Assembly (NCBI GenBank): GCA_949361645.1
Contig: OX442415.1
Span: 6,064,023 to 6,128,022, forward strand
Origin: Spongilla lacustris
Taxonomy: Eukaryota > Porifera > Demospongiae > Spongillida > Spongillidae
Direction of reading: 5' to 3'
DNA: 64,000 bases
Within the stretch, counting starts at the first letter, position 1. Every line of letters starts with the position of its first letter. This document shows, piece by piece, positions 26,356 through 39,859 of this stretch. Under the pieces are notes generated by a model. That model saw only the letters and a list, made by a program, of their open reading frames with translations. It had not been told where the DNA came from and made no database searches. The position numbers and the translations under genes are program-made.

Positions 26356-28759
26356 CTAATGCACCACTCCATATGCAGGACATGGTTCCATATCCTTGAT
26401 ATCAGAGGAAGTCCTTTTATTGACCACTTCATATGCATGGTTCTCTTCCATTTGAATATTCTCCAAATGATCTGTTCAATATCATAGTGGAGCATTTATA
26501 TAACTCAAATACGACAAACTGTCTATAACTGCATGTACCTTTGTGTTTGCATTTGATGTAGATACCTAAGCAGACCACACCCACAATAGCTGATATTATT
26601 AGTACTGTCACTCCATGCACTGATTGCTCCATAGACTACTGCATGCACATACAGGATGCAACAATATGCTTGATATATAAATAGTACATTACCTTACCAA
26701 TAGTATTACTTGTTTTTGAATTTGAATACGTGATACTTGTACTGTATGATGTCAATGATACCAATGATGTCATGGGCATGGTGATTGGAACCTCTGTTTG
26801 CTTTCCTGTACAAGTATTATGCCACAATTAAAAATTCATAATGCAGTGTAGTTAAATTTGGTGTGCAATACAACTATAACAGTTCAATCGATAGTTTTGT
26901 TAATTAAGTGTGCTACCATAAAGTACTTACTAAATTGATTTCTGTGATAAATGTATTCAGTTGTATTTCCAATCCCTGCTCCATTCATTGCAGCAAATAT
27001 GAATACAATTGTATCACCATAGTCCATGATGGTCTCATTTGAACCATTTAGTGAAGGGTCAGTGAAATCAACTGATGAGGTACATGTCCTTGGGAAGGTA
27101 CAGTCTGGATCACTGGGGATGGTCTTACATCCATATATGGTGATATTGGTACACAGGGTGTAATTGAATATATCGGCAGTGTAGCCAGTGACATTAAGAC
27201 TGAATGGAGCACCCCAGGACAGTATGAATGTGGTGTTTTGATGGTTGCTGAGAAGTTGTATGGAGCATCCAGTGGACCTATTAAGTTTATGGCATATGTA
27301 CATGTAGAACATTTGTAGGAAATAAAATTAATGATACACACGTGCGCACGATACATTGTAGAAGCTCAGCGAGGTCCAGTATACCAATTTAATAACACAA
27401 ACACATAAGTGGAGCAAATGTTAATGATAAGCATGTGGGCATTGCTAAAATCATAGTGATCAATGAATAAAACAGGCTAAAAAGGTAACTCGTCAAATAT
27501 GTGCTTATTAATTCACTATTCATTTGTGCGAACAGAGGATACAAGTGATTGATGGTGCTTATTGCCTATTAAGAATAGTTAATCTAAGTGCCAACGTTTT
27601 TTTCTCATATGTTTTGCCCTCACCATCTTAACTGTGTACAGGTGCATTATCTTGGGACTGATGCTTTTAAAGTCACAGGACCTGACAATAGCTCAGCACC
27701 CTCTGTGGTCCACACCCCACTCCTCTCTGGCAGTGAGGTCAATGCCCCATGATAGCTCAATCTTTTTTCAACTACCTGACCCCAATAACTGGTGAAACAC
27801 AGATTTCTCTCAGTTAATGTTCATCGTAGCATTCATAATTCACAAACCACCCTATGATCAGTGAAATGATATCTCCAAACAAGAGCTGTCAGCTATGGTA
27901 CATGCATTAATATATTCATGATTTCAGCCATGGGTAGTGGAATGTTTTTATACACTTTCATTGCAATTAGAAAGGAGCAATGCTTGCATTGAAATGTATG
28001 GCTAATTAAAATCATTCCTAGACAAGAAGCTTTCTCAACAGTCATAATACAGCTCAGTGCAGTTTTTGCCATTTTGTATGGACATTAATGGAGTGTGGGG
28101 AAGCTAGGTCGAAGTCATGATTACTTTCTCACTTTTGACCTAACAGGGCTTGCCATCTCTACCTAACACCTAATATGGCATCTACACCATGTACATATTG
28201 AGTTATTAGTATTCTCACCTTGAATGGTGAGGGTAGCTGGTTCACTGGTCTGTATATTAGTGAAAGTGGTATCTATCACTTTACAGATCACTTCTGTGTT
28301 ATTGTTGTTAGAATTAGATGGGATGTAGAGAGTAGATGAGACCACAATTCCAGTAGGTGGATTGGGGACAACTCGTATTCCCATTTGTGCATTTATTGCA
28401 TTATAAGCACTTCCATTCAAATACCAGCCAACTGCATATCCATCTCCAGAACAGTAGTAAACAGCTGAAGCATTGTTTTCAAATACTGTGTAGTTCTGTG
28501 GTGGTATGAGGACTACATAGCCAGTAGTACCTGACGATGGTAAATATGGTACATGGATTATGATAGAGTAATAACAATTGTAATTAATTATATTGTTGTA
28601 CTAATAACAGTAAGGTGTTCAATAATGAAAGGGTTGTTGACAAAGCATCTAAAGCATGGCTATGTCAGCTCCCTTGTGGGGAATATAATAATAAGCAATA
28701 AAATGATTGTACTTACTTTTAAGGTGTAGACACAACATCAAGTAGAAAGCAGTCCTCAT
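26356..28759 (-). pseudogene. Ig-FN3 transmembrane receptor, copy C (two frame lesions)
   Basis: All six exons of the receptor family are present on the minus strand: 28717-28759 (signal), 28219-28530 (Ig), 26931-27277 (FN3), 26698-26805 (stalk), 26539-26638 (TM) and 26356-26471 (tail, TAG). Splice borders are conserved. The FN3 exon is 347 nt instead of 348 because one T is missing in a T run near 27235-27239, which leads to a stop near 27048. The TM exon has 4 extra bases near 26614-26618 compared with copy B. The lesions sum to +3, so the tail is nominally in frame, but the stop comes first. As read, the product would be secreted: signal, Ig and a scrambled FN3. Sequencing error or an allelic null are alternatives. 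Confidence 0.75.
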
Positions 28760-29768
28760 TTGTATCTATGATGTAAAGTATCTATGTATGATTAGGACAT
28801 GTATGTACACATCTAGTTCAGCACAATCAAAGCCTTTTTTTAAAAAAACAAGCTGTGTCTAAAAAAAGTATGTACCCTATCATAAAACATTTTCTGCACT
28901 TCGCATGTGGCTGTAACCAGTATAGTGCCCAAACAATAAACTTGATGATCATATTGGACCACCAGAAGTGGTATAACGCCAAGAAGAAAATTACCAGCAT
29001 ACAATGTATTTGTGCCAATGTTATTTTAAGTCATGCACCACACCTAAATGGCTAGAAGTGTGATTATGTAACTGTGTAGTTCATGAGAATAACAGACAAC
29101 ATATTAATATACACATTGGGGCACTGATGCCATGGGAATACTCATCTATGCTACTAAATAGCTGAACTCGGAATAAATTAATTTGCTGAACTGTAACAGA
29201 CAGTATTAATTCATATATACACATAATAGTCTGTTTTGTAAATCTCGCCTGTGGAACAAAACGAGGGCAAAAAGATGACTTTTTTTTAGTAATTTTATAA
29301 TCTACCTATATATCCTCTGGTGCTGGTAAATATTGTTCTCTTTCTTATAAAAGTAATGGAAATCAAATTGTATTAGAGCCAGATGTGAATCACGTTGAAA
29401 TAAGCTGAAATTGGGGACCACAGCAAAGGGAGGAGGGGCAGTGTGGCCTTCTAATGGTAAGGGAACGTCTACGAGCTACAGGAGATTGACACATAAATAT
29501 TCGTACCAGTACGTAGGATGTCGATTCATCCAGTCCCATGTGATGCAGCGCTTATATTCAGTACACAAGTTACACTGTCAAAACTATTTCGAAAAAAGCG
29601 TCAATATGACGTAGACTTGCATGTACATGTACATGTACATCCCATAACATGTAATTTTAACATATACACGTATTCGAGCATGTATTCGTCAATAAAGTTC
29701 ACAAAAAATAATAATCAGATCAGAATACACACTCAAAATAACTCAAAATCTGCTGAACTACGTTAGAT

Positions 29769-29975
29769 ATGTATTCCACTGGCGGTAGATTGTTGTGCTG
29801 CAAGGGGTCCAGGGGCTTTACGCTTTCTCATACGTACATGTAGGTACTCGTTTAGCCATTCGTGGGAATACCTCTAAATCTATAGCATTGGCTGACCTCT
29901 TTGGCCGTCTCAGTCATTCACTAGTTAGAGCTAATTAGCCCAATGCAGCTCGTGCCATTCTGATTCGTTCCTACT
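29769..29975 (+). pseudogene. Retroelement 3' coding remnant (sister of 3293)
   Basis: Nearly identical to 3293-3512, starting at TGTATTCCACTGGCGGT. It lies at the equivalent place upstream of the receptor gene, so it was copied with the unit rather than inserted independently. It is broken by stops. Confidence 0.55.
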
Positions 29976-30242
29976 ACCACCTTGTGGAGCAGACCGGCTA
30001 GCTAGGTGGATGAACTTTGTGTGTAATTAATGTATTATATTGTGTGTGATTATTAATGTATTGTGATACAATAGTCAACTATAAATATGCAGATATCCAT
30101 TATTGACCTGAGGATCATATCTCTATAACACTATCCATGCATCCTTCCTCGAATGCGAAAATTTGCAAGCGATTGTTTAGCTTTATCTGATTCAGCTGAC
30201 ATCCATTTAGTTGACTTTCATTTCATAAAGCTATTATTTGGA

Positions 30243-30443
30243 ATGCATGGTATTAAGTTTTATACAGACATATGGTGCATGGGTAAATGAAGCTATTGAA
30301 GCCTTCTCTCAGCTGGCATCACGGCTTGCCACTCTTACATGCAGGCCCAAGTCGACCATCCTTGGAGACTTCTATGGCAGGCTCAATCTCCATCTAGTGA
30401 GGGCCAATGCCACTGCCATACTCACCAGATGTATTTTGCATTA
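30243..30443 (+). pseudogene. Retroelement 3' coding remnant
   Basis: The frame reads YGAWVNEAIEAFSQLASRLA, then RPKSTILGDFYGRLNLHLV, then RANATAILTR, and ends at TAA. This is the clearest example here of the C-terminal retroelement pattern (YGAW.xEA, SRLA, RPKS, YGRLNL.LVRANA.AIL.R). It lies about 270 bp after another remnant of the same type. No polymerase core is retained. Confidence 0.6.
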
Positions 30444-30584
30444 ACTATAGGCTGTTTAAGATTGTAATATGTAATGTATTATTATTAATTACATGCATGC
30501 AAAAGAAAATCGTTATTACGATTTTAATGGTACTACAAATTTAAAGATTTTAAAATATATTTGTTCACAGTACTAGTGTTGTAT

Positions 30585-31380
30585 ATGCTGCTATGAGCAT
30601 TGATCAACACATGCTTCAATACATAGTACAGCTTTGTTTGTTTCTTTGAACTTTGTTTACTGGGACTTTCATTCAAAGCACATTAAAAATAATACTGATG
30701 GATACATCTCATACATATACATATATGGACACAGCTGACGTTTGAAATAGAATACAAAATAGGATATACATCTCAGTGTTATTTGTTTGTAATATAGACA
30801 TATTTCCTCAGGCAACATTATCATTGTTTTCCTGATTACATACTAACATAAGCAGCACAACAAGTTTACCACATCACAAATGTGCACACTGACCTATTTG
30901 TCACGAGGGATGCAACGCTAACAGTTTATAGTTTGTAGTAGTGTTGTAGTGTTGCAGGAAATTGTACAATCTATAGTTTCTTAAATCATACAGTTCCTGC
31001 ATGCAGATGTATTGCCCGGGCTAGTATGATTGCATGTCACTATAAAGTACTGTATGATTTGATCTGTATATATATATACCTGAATTAGTTTCCCCCACAT
31101 CAAAAATGTGCACACCTATTTAAGCATATGACATGAAGGATGCACTGCTAACAGTTTATGTAGTGGAAATGGGAATATGGCCAATTTTTCATACCTAAAA
31201 GGTTTTCATACCTAGTAGTATAAGTACCATTCATGTTATGTTACGCATCACATGCACAGTACATTTTAAAAATGAAATTATACAGTGCAGTTTAATAAAT
31301 TATCAATTCTATTGCTTATTCCACACTAAAAGTAACTAAACTATATCAAAATATTTGCCTATTAATAGCTACTTGCAACA
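30585..31380. repeat. Family 2 repeat, internally deleted copy
   Basis: It starts like 3785 (CAATACATAGTACAGCTTTG). Near 30860-30930 it jumps to sequence matching about 5020-5340 (GTATTGCCCGGGCTAGTATG, CTAAAAGGTTTTCATACC). Roughly 1 kb of the long copy is missing. Confidence 0.75.
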
Positions 31381-31397
31381 TTGGTCTATATACACAG

Positions 31398-31808
31398 CTG
31401 GCAAACCAGAAGCTTCAATCACCACCACATCCTCCATGCCCATGACATCATTGGTATCATTGACATCATACAGCAGTTGTATCACATATTCAAATTCAAA
31501 TACATTTGATGCTATTGTCTGTAAGTAGTTTTAATGGTGCATGTTTGCTGATTATCCTCTTCATACAGTGTATGGAGCAATCTGTGGAGTGTCAATCTTG
31601 ATTATATTGGCCATTTTGTGTGTGGCCAGTGTGGGTATCTACATCAAATGTAAACACAAAGGTTCGGTTAGTCAGTGATGTGGTATTCGTTTTATATGAG
31701 CAGTCCACTTTGATATTGACTAGATCATTTGGTGAACATTCAACCATGCATATGAAGTGGTCAATAAAAGGACTCCCTCTGATATCAAGGATATGGAACC
31801 ATGTCCTC
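31398..31808 (+). pseudogene. Receptor family 3' end (stalk, TM, tail), plus-strand relic
   Basis: A stalk exon follows AG at 31396-31397 and reads GKPEASITTTSSMPMTSLVS and on to SNSNTFDAIV. The TM exon reads YGAICGVSILIILAILCVAS and then VGIYIKCKHK, and is open. The donor after it is GTTCGG rather than GTACAG. The tail has lost about 11 nt before CATGCATATGAAG, placing a TGA early, and the final Tyr motif is missing. This is the better-preserved sister of 5373-5803. It differs in sequence from the minus-strand copies, so it represents a distinct subfamily. Confidence 0.6.
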
Positions 31809-32819
31809 TATAAAATTAGTAAATCTTTGTTTTCCACTAGCATTGTATCTGATGTGTACACAAACATATATGTTTGTGTAATATGCACAATGGTACAAGC
31901 CATGTGGTGGTATATTTTATGCTATACATATGGACATTCCTGCAGTGTATTATTTGGTGATGTATTTGCCACAGCAACAATGAAATGGTACACTGTATAA
32001 GCATATATATTGGAATTCCAATATCTATGGATATTGGAATCCAATATCTATGGTATAAGCCTGGAGAAAATACAAATAAATACTACAGTATTAAAATGTT
32101 ACTGGGACTTTCATTTTACAATACACATGTACCATGACCAGGACTTGGCTCTGAAGGCAACCAGCTACATATATCACTTTTGCTTCAAATAATTTATCAT
32201 AAGATTTCAGGAAAGCACTGTATAACTTTACCAGATGGGCAGCTAGCAAGTTATTATACATGTGTTCATTCCCAGTGGATATTACTTGAGACCGTGCAAT
32301 AGCCAGTCCTCAGACCAGCTGGTTCAAATTTTAAACTTGCTTATGTTGACCCAAGCTTGTGCTGTATATCCGCTAACTAGCTTTGATTTATTTATATCAG
32401 GTAGTAATGTGATACATGTGGTACATGTACATTTATAACTACAGAAATATAATTGTTGTGTAAATTTAGAGGGAGCACGAATCAGTTTTAATAGGTAATG
32501 ACTGTACTGATCAGTGAGATGTAGGCAACATCACTGAAATTTTAATGACTATGCTTTTGCAATGCATTCAATGATATATTTGTTACAATTATTCTATTGA
32601 AACAGATGTTGTGGTTTTCCTATCTACATGTATGTGTAAAAAATATTTTATTCAAAATTCATCACAGCAATTACCTTCAAGGTTACAGCACTCCATAAAT
32701 GTTTACCATATAAACTTGTACATCTTCTCTCTTTCCTGGTGTATTTGTTGCTAAACCAAACTGATCTATACTGAGAAAAAGAATGATGAAAATGTAGTGC
32801 AATTTACAATGATCACATA

Positions 32820-33080
32820 GCACTAAAAATAGTACATCAGACTCACGTGAAGTTTCTATCTGTAGAGCAGCGCAAAACAGTTAATATAGTTACGTTATGT
32901 TATGTAAGTCAGAGCTTTATTGTTCAAATTACCATATATGGGCATTTTGATTGCGCGGTTCACTGGGGCACAAGTCAGGTATATGGCGCATGCCATTTTA
33001 ATTAACATGCCACCCTTACAAGCGCTACAATTAGACCCGTTTCTCGAACCTCCTACAGTGTACATGTATACGGTTTGCTG
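32820..33080. repeat. Family 2 repeat, short copy
   Basis: GTACATCAGACTCACGTGAA, GAGCAGCGCAAAACAG and TTAGACCCGTTTCTCGAACC occur in the family order. Confidence 0.65.
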
Positions 33081-33812
33081 TTAGCTGTAGTGTCACTCAA
33101 CAGATCGTCAGAATGCTAACAGTTTATGTAGTGTTGTAGTGCTGCATGAAGTTGTACTACAATTTCTTACCATCATATATTATAGTTTATGTAACATTTA
33201 TAATACTCCTCCGTAACTCGTTGCAGTCATTTATAAAAACAGCTGATATATGCCATTAATTTAAGGTGATCCATTGCTTTGGATCTGCTGAGTAGTCAGC
33301 TAGGGTACATTAATATCTTCATGATTTCAGCCGTGGACAGTTGAAGGTTTTTATACACTTTCACTGCAATTAAAAATGGAGCAATGCTTGCATTGAAATT
33401 TATGCCTAATTAAAAATTAATTTCAAGACAAGATGATTTCTCAACAGACATTAATTTATAGAGCTCGGTGCATGTTCCCACATAAATGTGATTAGAAAGG
33501 CTTTTGCCCGTTTGGAAGGTACATGTAGGTCATGGGTGCTTTCTCACTTCTCGCCTCACGGGAAGTCTGTTATATTGACCGAGCTGTACGGCAGATTGAA
33601 CCTACAAACCTGGTGAGAGTCCCTGTAACTCAGATGTAATCAAGATCAGTCCTAACTCAGTATTCTTTTGTTTTATCACAAGTTTAGTCGTGCCCTTTTG
33701 CTATGCTCAGGTTGCTACAAATTTGGGTTCTTAATTGCATGGCCTCTCTGTGGCATCTACAATGTAGATATAATGTACAATTTAATGTGTATTGAGTTAT
33801 TAGTACTCTCAC

Positions 33813-34082
33813 GTTGAATGGTCAGATTAGCTGGTTCACTGGTCTGTCATCTACCACTTTACAGATCACTTCTGTGCTTTTGTTGATAGAATTAAATTGG
33901 ATGTAGAGACTATACTCTTATTCCAATTTGTGCGTGTATTGCATTATAAGCACTTCCATTCAAATACCAGCCAACAGTATATCCATCTCCAGAACAGTAG
34001 AAAGCAGCTCAGTGAAGCGCTTAATTGTTCTCAAATACTGTGTAATTTGGTTGTGGTGATAGAAGTACATAGCCTGTAGTAT
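33813..34082 (-). pseudogene. Dead Ig-like exon of the receptor family (copy D)
   Basis: It aligns with the Ig exon of copies A-C on the minus strand. It keeps an AG at the 5' border and a GT at the 3' border, but is 270 nt long against 312-318. An in-frame TAA follows TVFENN, and two internal segments are deleted. No intact signal or FN3 exon was found beside it. Flanking sequence from about 33,280 also matches copy A's intron, so this is a truncated duplicate. Confidence 0.7.
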
Positions 34083-34154
34083 CTGAAGATGGTAATCAGA
34101 TACTGCTCCAGCAAGAACATCTTGATAGTATATTTTCTTTAAGTATACTGTAAG

Positions 34155-34450
34155 GCCAGATAATACATCAGTCTCAAGGAAGTGTGAAGTTTCTATTTGT
34201 AGAGCAGCACAAATTAAACAGATACATTACGTAAGAGCCCCATACATGTATGGGCATTTTGATTATGCGGTTGGATGTGACATGCCACGTTTACAAGTGC
34301 TACTCCTACAGTGTCTGTCATGGTACCTTGTGCATGTACTATTACATCAGTGTACACTAGTATGTTTGCATGTCACAAACGTACTGTATGATTTGCTCTG
34401 TATATATAGTTACTCCCACATAAAAAATGTGCACATCTAGCATATGCCCC
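34155..34450. repeat. Family 2 repeat, short copy
   Basis: It holds ATACATCAGTCTCAAGGAAG, GTAGAGCAGC and the terminal block TTGCTCTGTATATATAGTTA. It directly abuts the dead Ig exon region. Confidence 0.65.
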
Positions 34451-34489
34451 GCTAAAAGCTTATGTAGTGTTGCAGGACACTGATATTGA

Positions 34490-34640
34490 TGTATTACGAA
34501 GAATCAATTGGACTTTAGCGAACAAGCCGTGCTTAGAAAACAGATATCATGACTCGTTCCCACACTCGATCCGTACAGAAAGTTCCTCCATCTTCCTCTT
34601 CTGGATCTGATAAAATGATGTCATTGGATAAGAGGTTTAC
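34490..34640. repeat. Family 3 repeat, copy 1
   Basis: It shares AATCAATTGGACTTTAGC, GACTCGTTCCCA and GGATAAGAGG, in order, with 35930-36110 and 48640-48830. The function is unknown and no coding frame is shared. Confidence 0.6.
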
Positions 34641-35371
34641 GTTATACTGTGATTGAAGCATAATATGCGGAACCACTATAGATCCGACAAGCCACAAGAT
34701 GACGATTTTTCGTATACGTAAGGGTACTACATATATTATAGGGGAGTTATGCTTGGCACAAACTTCAAACTTACAAATGTAGTTTTGTTAGATTTTATCG
34801 CATTTGGAAGTCATAACATGTGGATCCCCCTTCTCTAATGGTTGATCTAGTATATGTACATGTAAGCAGTTGTCATTGTGGCACCCATCTTCAGACATGG
34901 CGCTCATTGACACACTTAGGTTATATAAGAATGATTGAAACATTAACAAGACATAAGATTTTAATTCAAATAAAATTAGTGATGTTGGATTTGTAGAAAT
35001 CAATTAAGTCAAACTGAGTTAAGGAAACAAAGAATCGCGGAATTATGCATTCAAATTCAAGCTGGTAGATTTTATAAAAAATACAGGTCTGTAATGTTTA
35101 TAAATTTAAATGGCTGTATAACTGATTTCCGCAATTTCTTACTTCAGTTTTGCTGAATTAGTCTCTACAATCCTAAATCACTAATTTTATTTTTTAAAAT
35201 TAAATTATTTACGATATCCTGTGCCACTTCCTGTATTGCTAACCAAACTATGACGATTTCGGTTCCGTGTTATGAAACCATTTTTGCCAAAGTGCAGCGT
35301 ATTTATACCAGAGCAGCCGACAAAACTTCACTCTGAAGTTATATAGCAAGAAGTACGAATTCGAAGTATCT

Positions 35372-35578
35372 ATGGATTGGAATTGTCACGCCTGTGGAAA
35401 GGCCAGATCTAGTGCACAGGAAATTACAGAACACAAGCAAACGTGCAATGCCTATATAAAGTGGTTGCACGAACTCTCTCCATACGAATTTACCAAGCAG
35501 ATTGAGCGTGAGCGGAGTTACTTCCCGGGGTATGTGTGCTGTGACAAAAGATGCTGTGATAAGCAGAATTTTGTATAG
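35372..35578 (+). CDS. Small zinc-finger-like frame, possible first exon
   Basis: An ATG-started 68-aa frame, MDWNCHACGKARSSAQEITE and on, with a C-x2-C-x12-H-x3-C arrangement (Cys5, Cys8, His21, Cys25) as in C2HC fingers, then a charged helix-like stretch. A GTATGT donor-like string lies inside it, just after the codons for SYFPG (near 35529), so the real coding sequence may splice there. A TATTTATA string lies about 70 bp upstream. No continuation was recognised. It may be a genuine gene start or the N terminus of a mobile-element protein. Confidence 0.35.
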   Translation: MDWNCHACGKARSSAQEITEHKQTCNAYIKWLHELSPYEFTKQIERERSYFPGYVCCDKRCCDKQNFV

Positions 35579-35929
35579 CTATAGGTAGTAAAGTTATTTT
35601 GTGTTAATATGTGCTTTTTGCGCTCATGTATGCTGAAGGCACGAATATATATGCATGTACGCATTGATATCAATACATGCATGTACATGTACACTGATGT
35701 AGCATATGACACGAGGGATGCAACGCTAACAGTTTGTATGATAGTTTGTAGTAGTGTTGTACTATAATTTCTTATATTTATGTAACATATATACTCCTCT
35801 TAAACACATTGCATGTGGCAGGTGATACATTTTAGACTAAACTAAACGTTCAATGCTTTGTGCACGTATAAAGTGCATGTCGTGAATATTCCTTGTCCTT
35901 CCTACAGTAATGCATGACGCTGATCTGAT

Positions 35930-36110
35930 TGGAATCAATTGCAAACGTATATTCGGATAGAGCCGTCGAATACAGTAAAACTGCCGATGCTTGGAAAACG
36001 GAGATAACGCTGACTCGTTCCCAAACTCCGAGCGATTCAGTCTCCATCTTCTTCTGGAATTGACAAGATAAGATGCCATAGGATAAGAGCATGATATCTT
36101 CGTCTCGCGT
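35930..36110. repeat. Family 3 repeat, copy 2
   Basis: It matches 48640-48830 over TCGGATAGAGCC, AGTAAAACTGCC and GATAACGC, and matches 34490 over the CTCGTTCCCA block. The short minus-strand frames across it are not conserved among copies. Confidence 0.6.
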
Positions 36111-36139
36111 AATGTTAGCACTACGTACATCCGACAAGA

Positions 36140-38905
36140 TTTTATTTTATTACTTGAGCTCTATTGTTATTAAGTGCATACATCTGTTACAACAAGACTC
36201 TTCTAACGTGGACAGTGCTATGACTATTTAAACTTTAATAGACATCGGCCGGATGCAGTGCCATCCTAGGAAGGTCCCATGCACTTTGATCGGAGCTACA
36301 ACGCTCTGAACGACTTTATATGGTCCGGGCACCGAGATTAATTTAATCATATTCACAATGCAATCCAATATAATACCGCCGCCCGCCCGCATCATATTTT
36401 TGAGGAAGGGAACTAAAGCCCAGTTTGGAGTGGCTTAATTTAATATGCTGTTTGCGCTCATACTTATATGTATATGTTGAAGGCGCACATATACATATGC
36501 ACATGTACATGTATGTACGTTGTAGTCTAACCGCATTCATATTTTAAAATATACATGTGTAGATTCAATCTAGTCCATATCAGAATTAGAAATGGTATTA
36601 GGGTAAGAATATTTGTACTTTTGATCTGAAGTATGAACCAGACATTTAGGATCGGAAAAATTAAGGTGGTTTTACGAATGATATTCAAATTGGCATGGCA
36701 TTCAGTCATCACACCCCAGCATCCAAACTTACCATGTCAAACAGGTGTTAGAGCAAAGTATTTTTGGGACGTGATCATGGATAGCTTTGAACAATTACAT
36801 GAATTTGGCTTCAGTTTGCCTTGCTCATTCTATTATGACCACAATTAAGGTCAACTGATCCCTACCTAGAAAACAATATTTGTGCACAATCATAAAACCA
36901 CAAACCAGTATAGGTTTATACATGAGAATTTTTTTTCTCTTTGCTGAGTCTGTCTGGTCTCTTCAAGTTGGTCTCTCCAGGTTACAGTTGCACTTCTGAT
37001 GGAGTGTGGAAGCTTCTGCAGTTCATTTCCCACCTTCTTTAGCTTAAGATGCCTTGAGGATGCATCGTTGATGACAGTGCTTTAATTTGTATGCTCAACT
37101 CGGGCTGAGGTATCGTTGGGCATTATCAGTGCTGACAACATCCACAGCCGACAGTGGCAGTGCTCAACTCTCAGGTTTCTCCACCAATACAATGCAACAC
37201 AGTATTAAATAGCTACATCAGTGTTGTTCTCAACTACTGCACTGTGTTGTTCTGTGGTGGAGCAAAGACCACAGCCAGTAAGTTTAAAACATTGGTTATC
37301 ATAATGGTAGTGCACTGAGTACCACATCTGAAACTGACAACTGCATACATGTACTGACATGCAATGCATACATTGACGCAGAAAACAAGAAAAAAGCACC
37401 CATCGTGGTTAAAAAAAAACTCAGCTAACCTGTGCAATAAAAAATGCTGCTCACTTTATCATGTAGTCATTGCTGATAACATATTCAGTAGTGAGTGCAC
37501 AGGCGAAGACACATAATCAAAAGAGAATAGTCATCATCTATAATAGGGTCAAAATCACATTTGCATAAAGCACACTACATTATAGATGTTATTAAGTATT
37601 AGCTTATTCATTATGAAGTAAATTATGTATTACTGGTACTATTTAATCGTAATTTAAAACTAATAATTGTAGTGTACTGCCGTCTGGGGATTTTAACGCT
37701 GTAGGACCACTGGCAACAGAGGTTCGTTATTTAAATAATGCAGTACCTATTTATAGTATTACATACGTCAGTTCATGTATGTCCACTCGTCCAGTCCCGA
37801 CTCCCGTCGTAGCGACAAAACTGCACTACATTAAAATTAAAACCAGAACATACAGTTAAAAGTATAATTTATCAATGCAATTACCGATTTTTAAAAGGTA
37901 TAAACAGAGCTTAGATTATAAGCTAAGTCTTCAGCCGCTAAAGCGTTCAATATATAGGCGACGACGTAGATTTGGAAATAGTTTACTAAACATTAATTAA
38001 GCATCATCATAGTGTAGATGTATTACGCACGTATACGTCACATTGGAAAGCAATACCAAAGTTACATAGCAAATCCACGTCATGCAAGCCTTAGGACTCC
38101 ACAGATATGATGATGGTGCTGATTTCATTATACCGTGCCCCCGGGCATACCAATGGTGCTGCATTGCCTGGGACGAGTGGGTTCAAAGGCATAGCTTTTG
38201 TTTCCGTTACAGATTTCAGCGGACTTAAAATGAGATTCAGTACAACTAGCAATCGGTTTATCTCCTTTTTATAAAGTGCATGTACATAGAATGGAATGAT
38301 ATTTTGTGCACTGAGTTGTAGTCTTTATTTCCCCCAGGCATGTAAAGTACTGCCACGTTGTTGTTGTAAATATTTCTACACAATATACACAGAAACAATG
38401 ATATGTAATACCATAGTAGTGTACCATCACAAACATTGCACATACACATACACTGGAAAATAACAGGTTTTGAAATACAATGCTATTGAAATGTTTATAT
38501 TAGTAAAACACATGGATTTTGGTGCAATTTCTATTTCATCTCTAAGTTAACTAACTTTGCACATTTTAAGCTGTCTGGCTTTTATAAGGTAACTGGTGTG
38601 AGTAATCTGGCATTTTGCCAACATTACACCCTCCCTGTTAACGTACAATGAGGCTGCCAATCCTCCTCACATCTTGCAGAAAGACCTGCATTTAGTCCTG
38701 GCACCATTGTTAATTGATTTGCCATTCAGAGGGACAATACCCTCAAGATTTTGTATTATCAGCAATCACTTTCATAATGTTAAGTGTTATGTAAAAATGA
38801 CACGAAATCATGAATGTCTTCTATCCCAGCAACCATTTGCCTTCATTTCCTGATGGGTGTGTTCTATTTTTGCAGAGTTTAATGTAATTAACATTCTGAC
38901 TGCAA
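36140..38905. other. Gene-poor stretch, nothing recognised
   Basis: Only short frames without family features. No paired terminal repeats or splice-bounded conserved exon were found. Confidence 0.45.
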
Positions 38906-38984
38906 TGGGCTATTCCAGTTAATAAGTGTACACCCCTACTGATGACATTATTTATAAATTAACCCCCCTGGACACGGATAATAA

Positions 38985-39850
38985 TTATACCCCCCCCCCC
39001 CCCCCCCCCCCCCCCAAGACAGATATATTACCTCCCCCCCCAGGACAGTCACACATCATATCACATCCCTCAGGACAGCAGTATGTACACTACCCAGTAT
39101 ATGATTTGTAGTTCCCCCAGGACATGATTTATACCATTCACACACACACACAAACCCCCCCCCAGGACAAAATTTATAGCGCCCCTCCTGGACATGACTT
39201 TTATCATTCCCCACCACCTCCCTCAACACATGATATATGCCCCCCCCCCCCCCAGGACATATTTTATAGTTCCCCCCCTGGACATGATGTATACCACCCC
39301 CACCCCCAAAGGACATGGATTGTAACTCCCCCCCCAGGACAAGGTTTATATCACTCCTCTGGTCCCTCCCTGGACATCATTCCCCCCCCCCCCCCCCCCC
39401 CAGGACAAGATTTATAGCACCCCCCTGGACATGACTTATATGATTCTTCCCCCCCCCCCCCCCAAGGACAATATTTATACCCCTGGATATGACTTATATC
39501 TTTCTCCCCCCCACAGGACAAGATTTTTAGCACCCCCTCGGACATGACTTATATCATTCCTCCCCTCCCCCCACCCCCCCACCCCCAGGACAAGATTTAT
39601 AGCACCCACCTGGTCATGACTTATATCATTTCTCCCCCCCCCCCCCCCTTCCCCCAACAAGATTTATAGCACCCCCCTGGACATGACTTATATCATCCCC
39701 CCTCCCCCCCCCCCCCCCCCCCCCCCCCTCAGACATGACTTATATCATTCCTCCCCTCCCCCCACGCCCCCACCCCCAGGACAAGCACCCACCTGGTCAT
39801 GACTTATATCATTTCTTCCCCCCCCCCCCAGGACAAGATTTATAGCACCC
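38985..39850. repeat. C-rich degenerate tandem array (AGGACA...TTTATAG units)
   Basis: Poly-C runs of 6-20 nt alternate with short conserved linkers: AGGACAAGATTTATAGCA, TGGACATGACTTATATCATT. The unit is about 65-75 bp. Related arrays are at 50810-50931 and 56960-57660. Pro-rich and Gly-rich frames across it are artefacts. Poly-C lengths are likely unreliable. Confidence 0.85.
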
Positions 39851-39859
39851 TCCTGATCC

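Noticed and set aside
38926..39660. Pro-rich and Gly-rich frames
   Set aside because: Arise from poly-C arrays.
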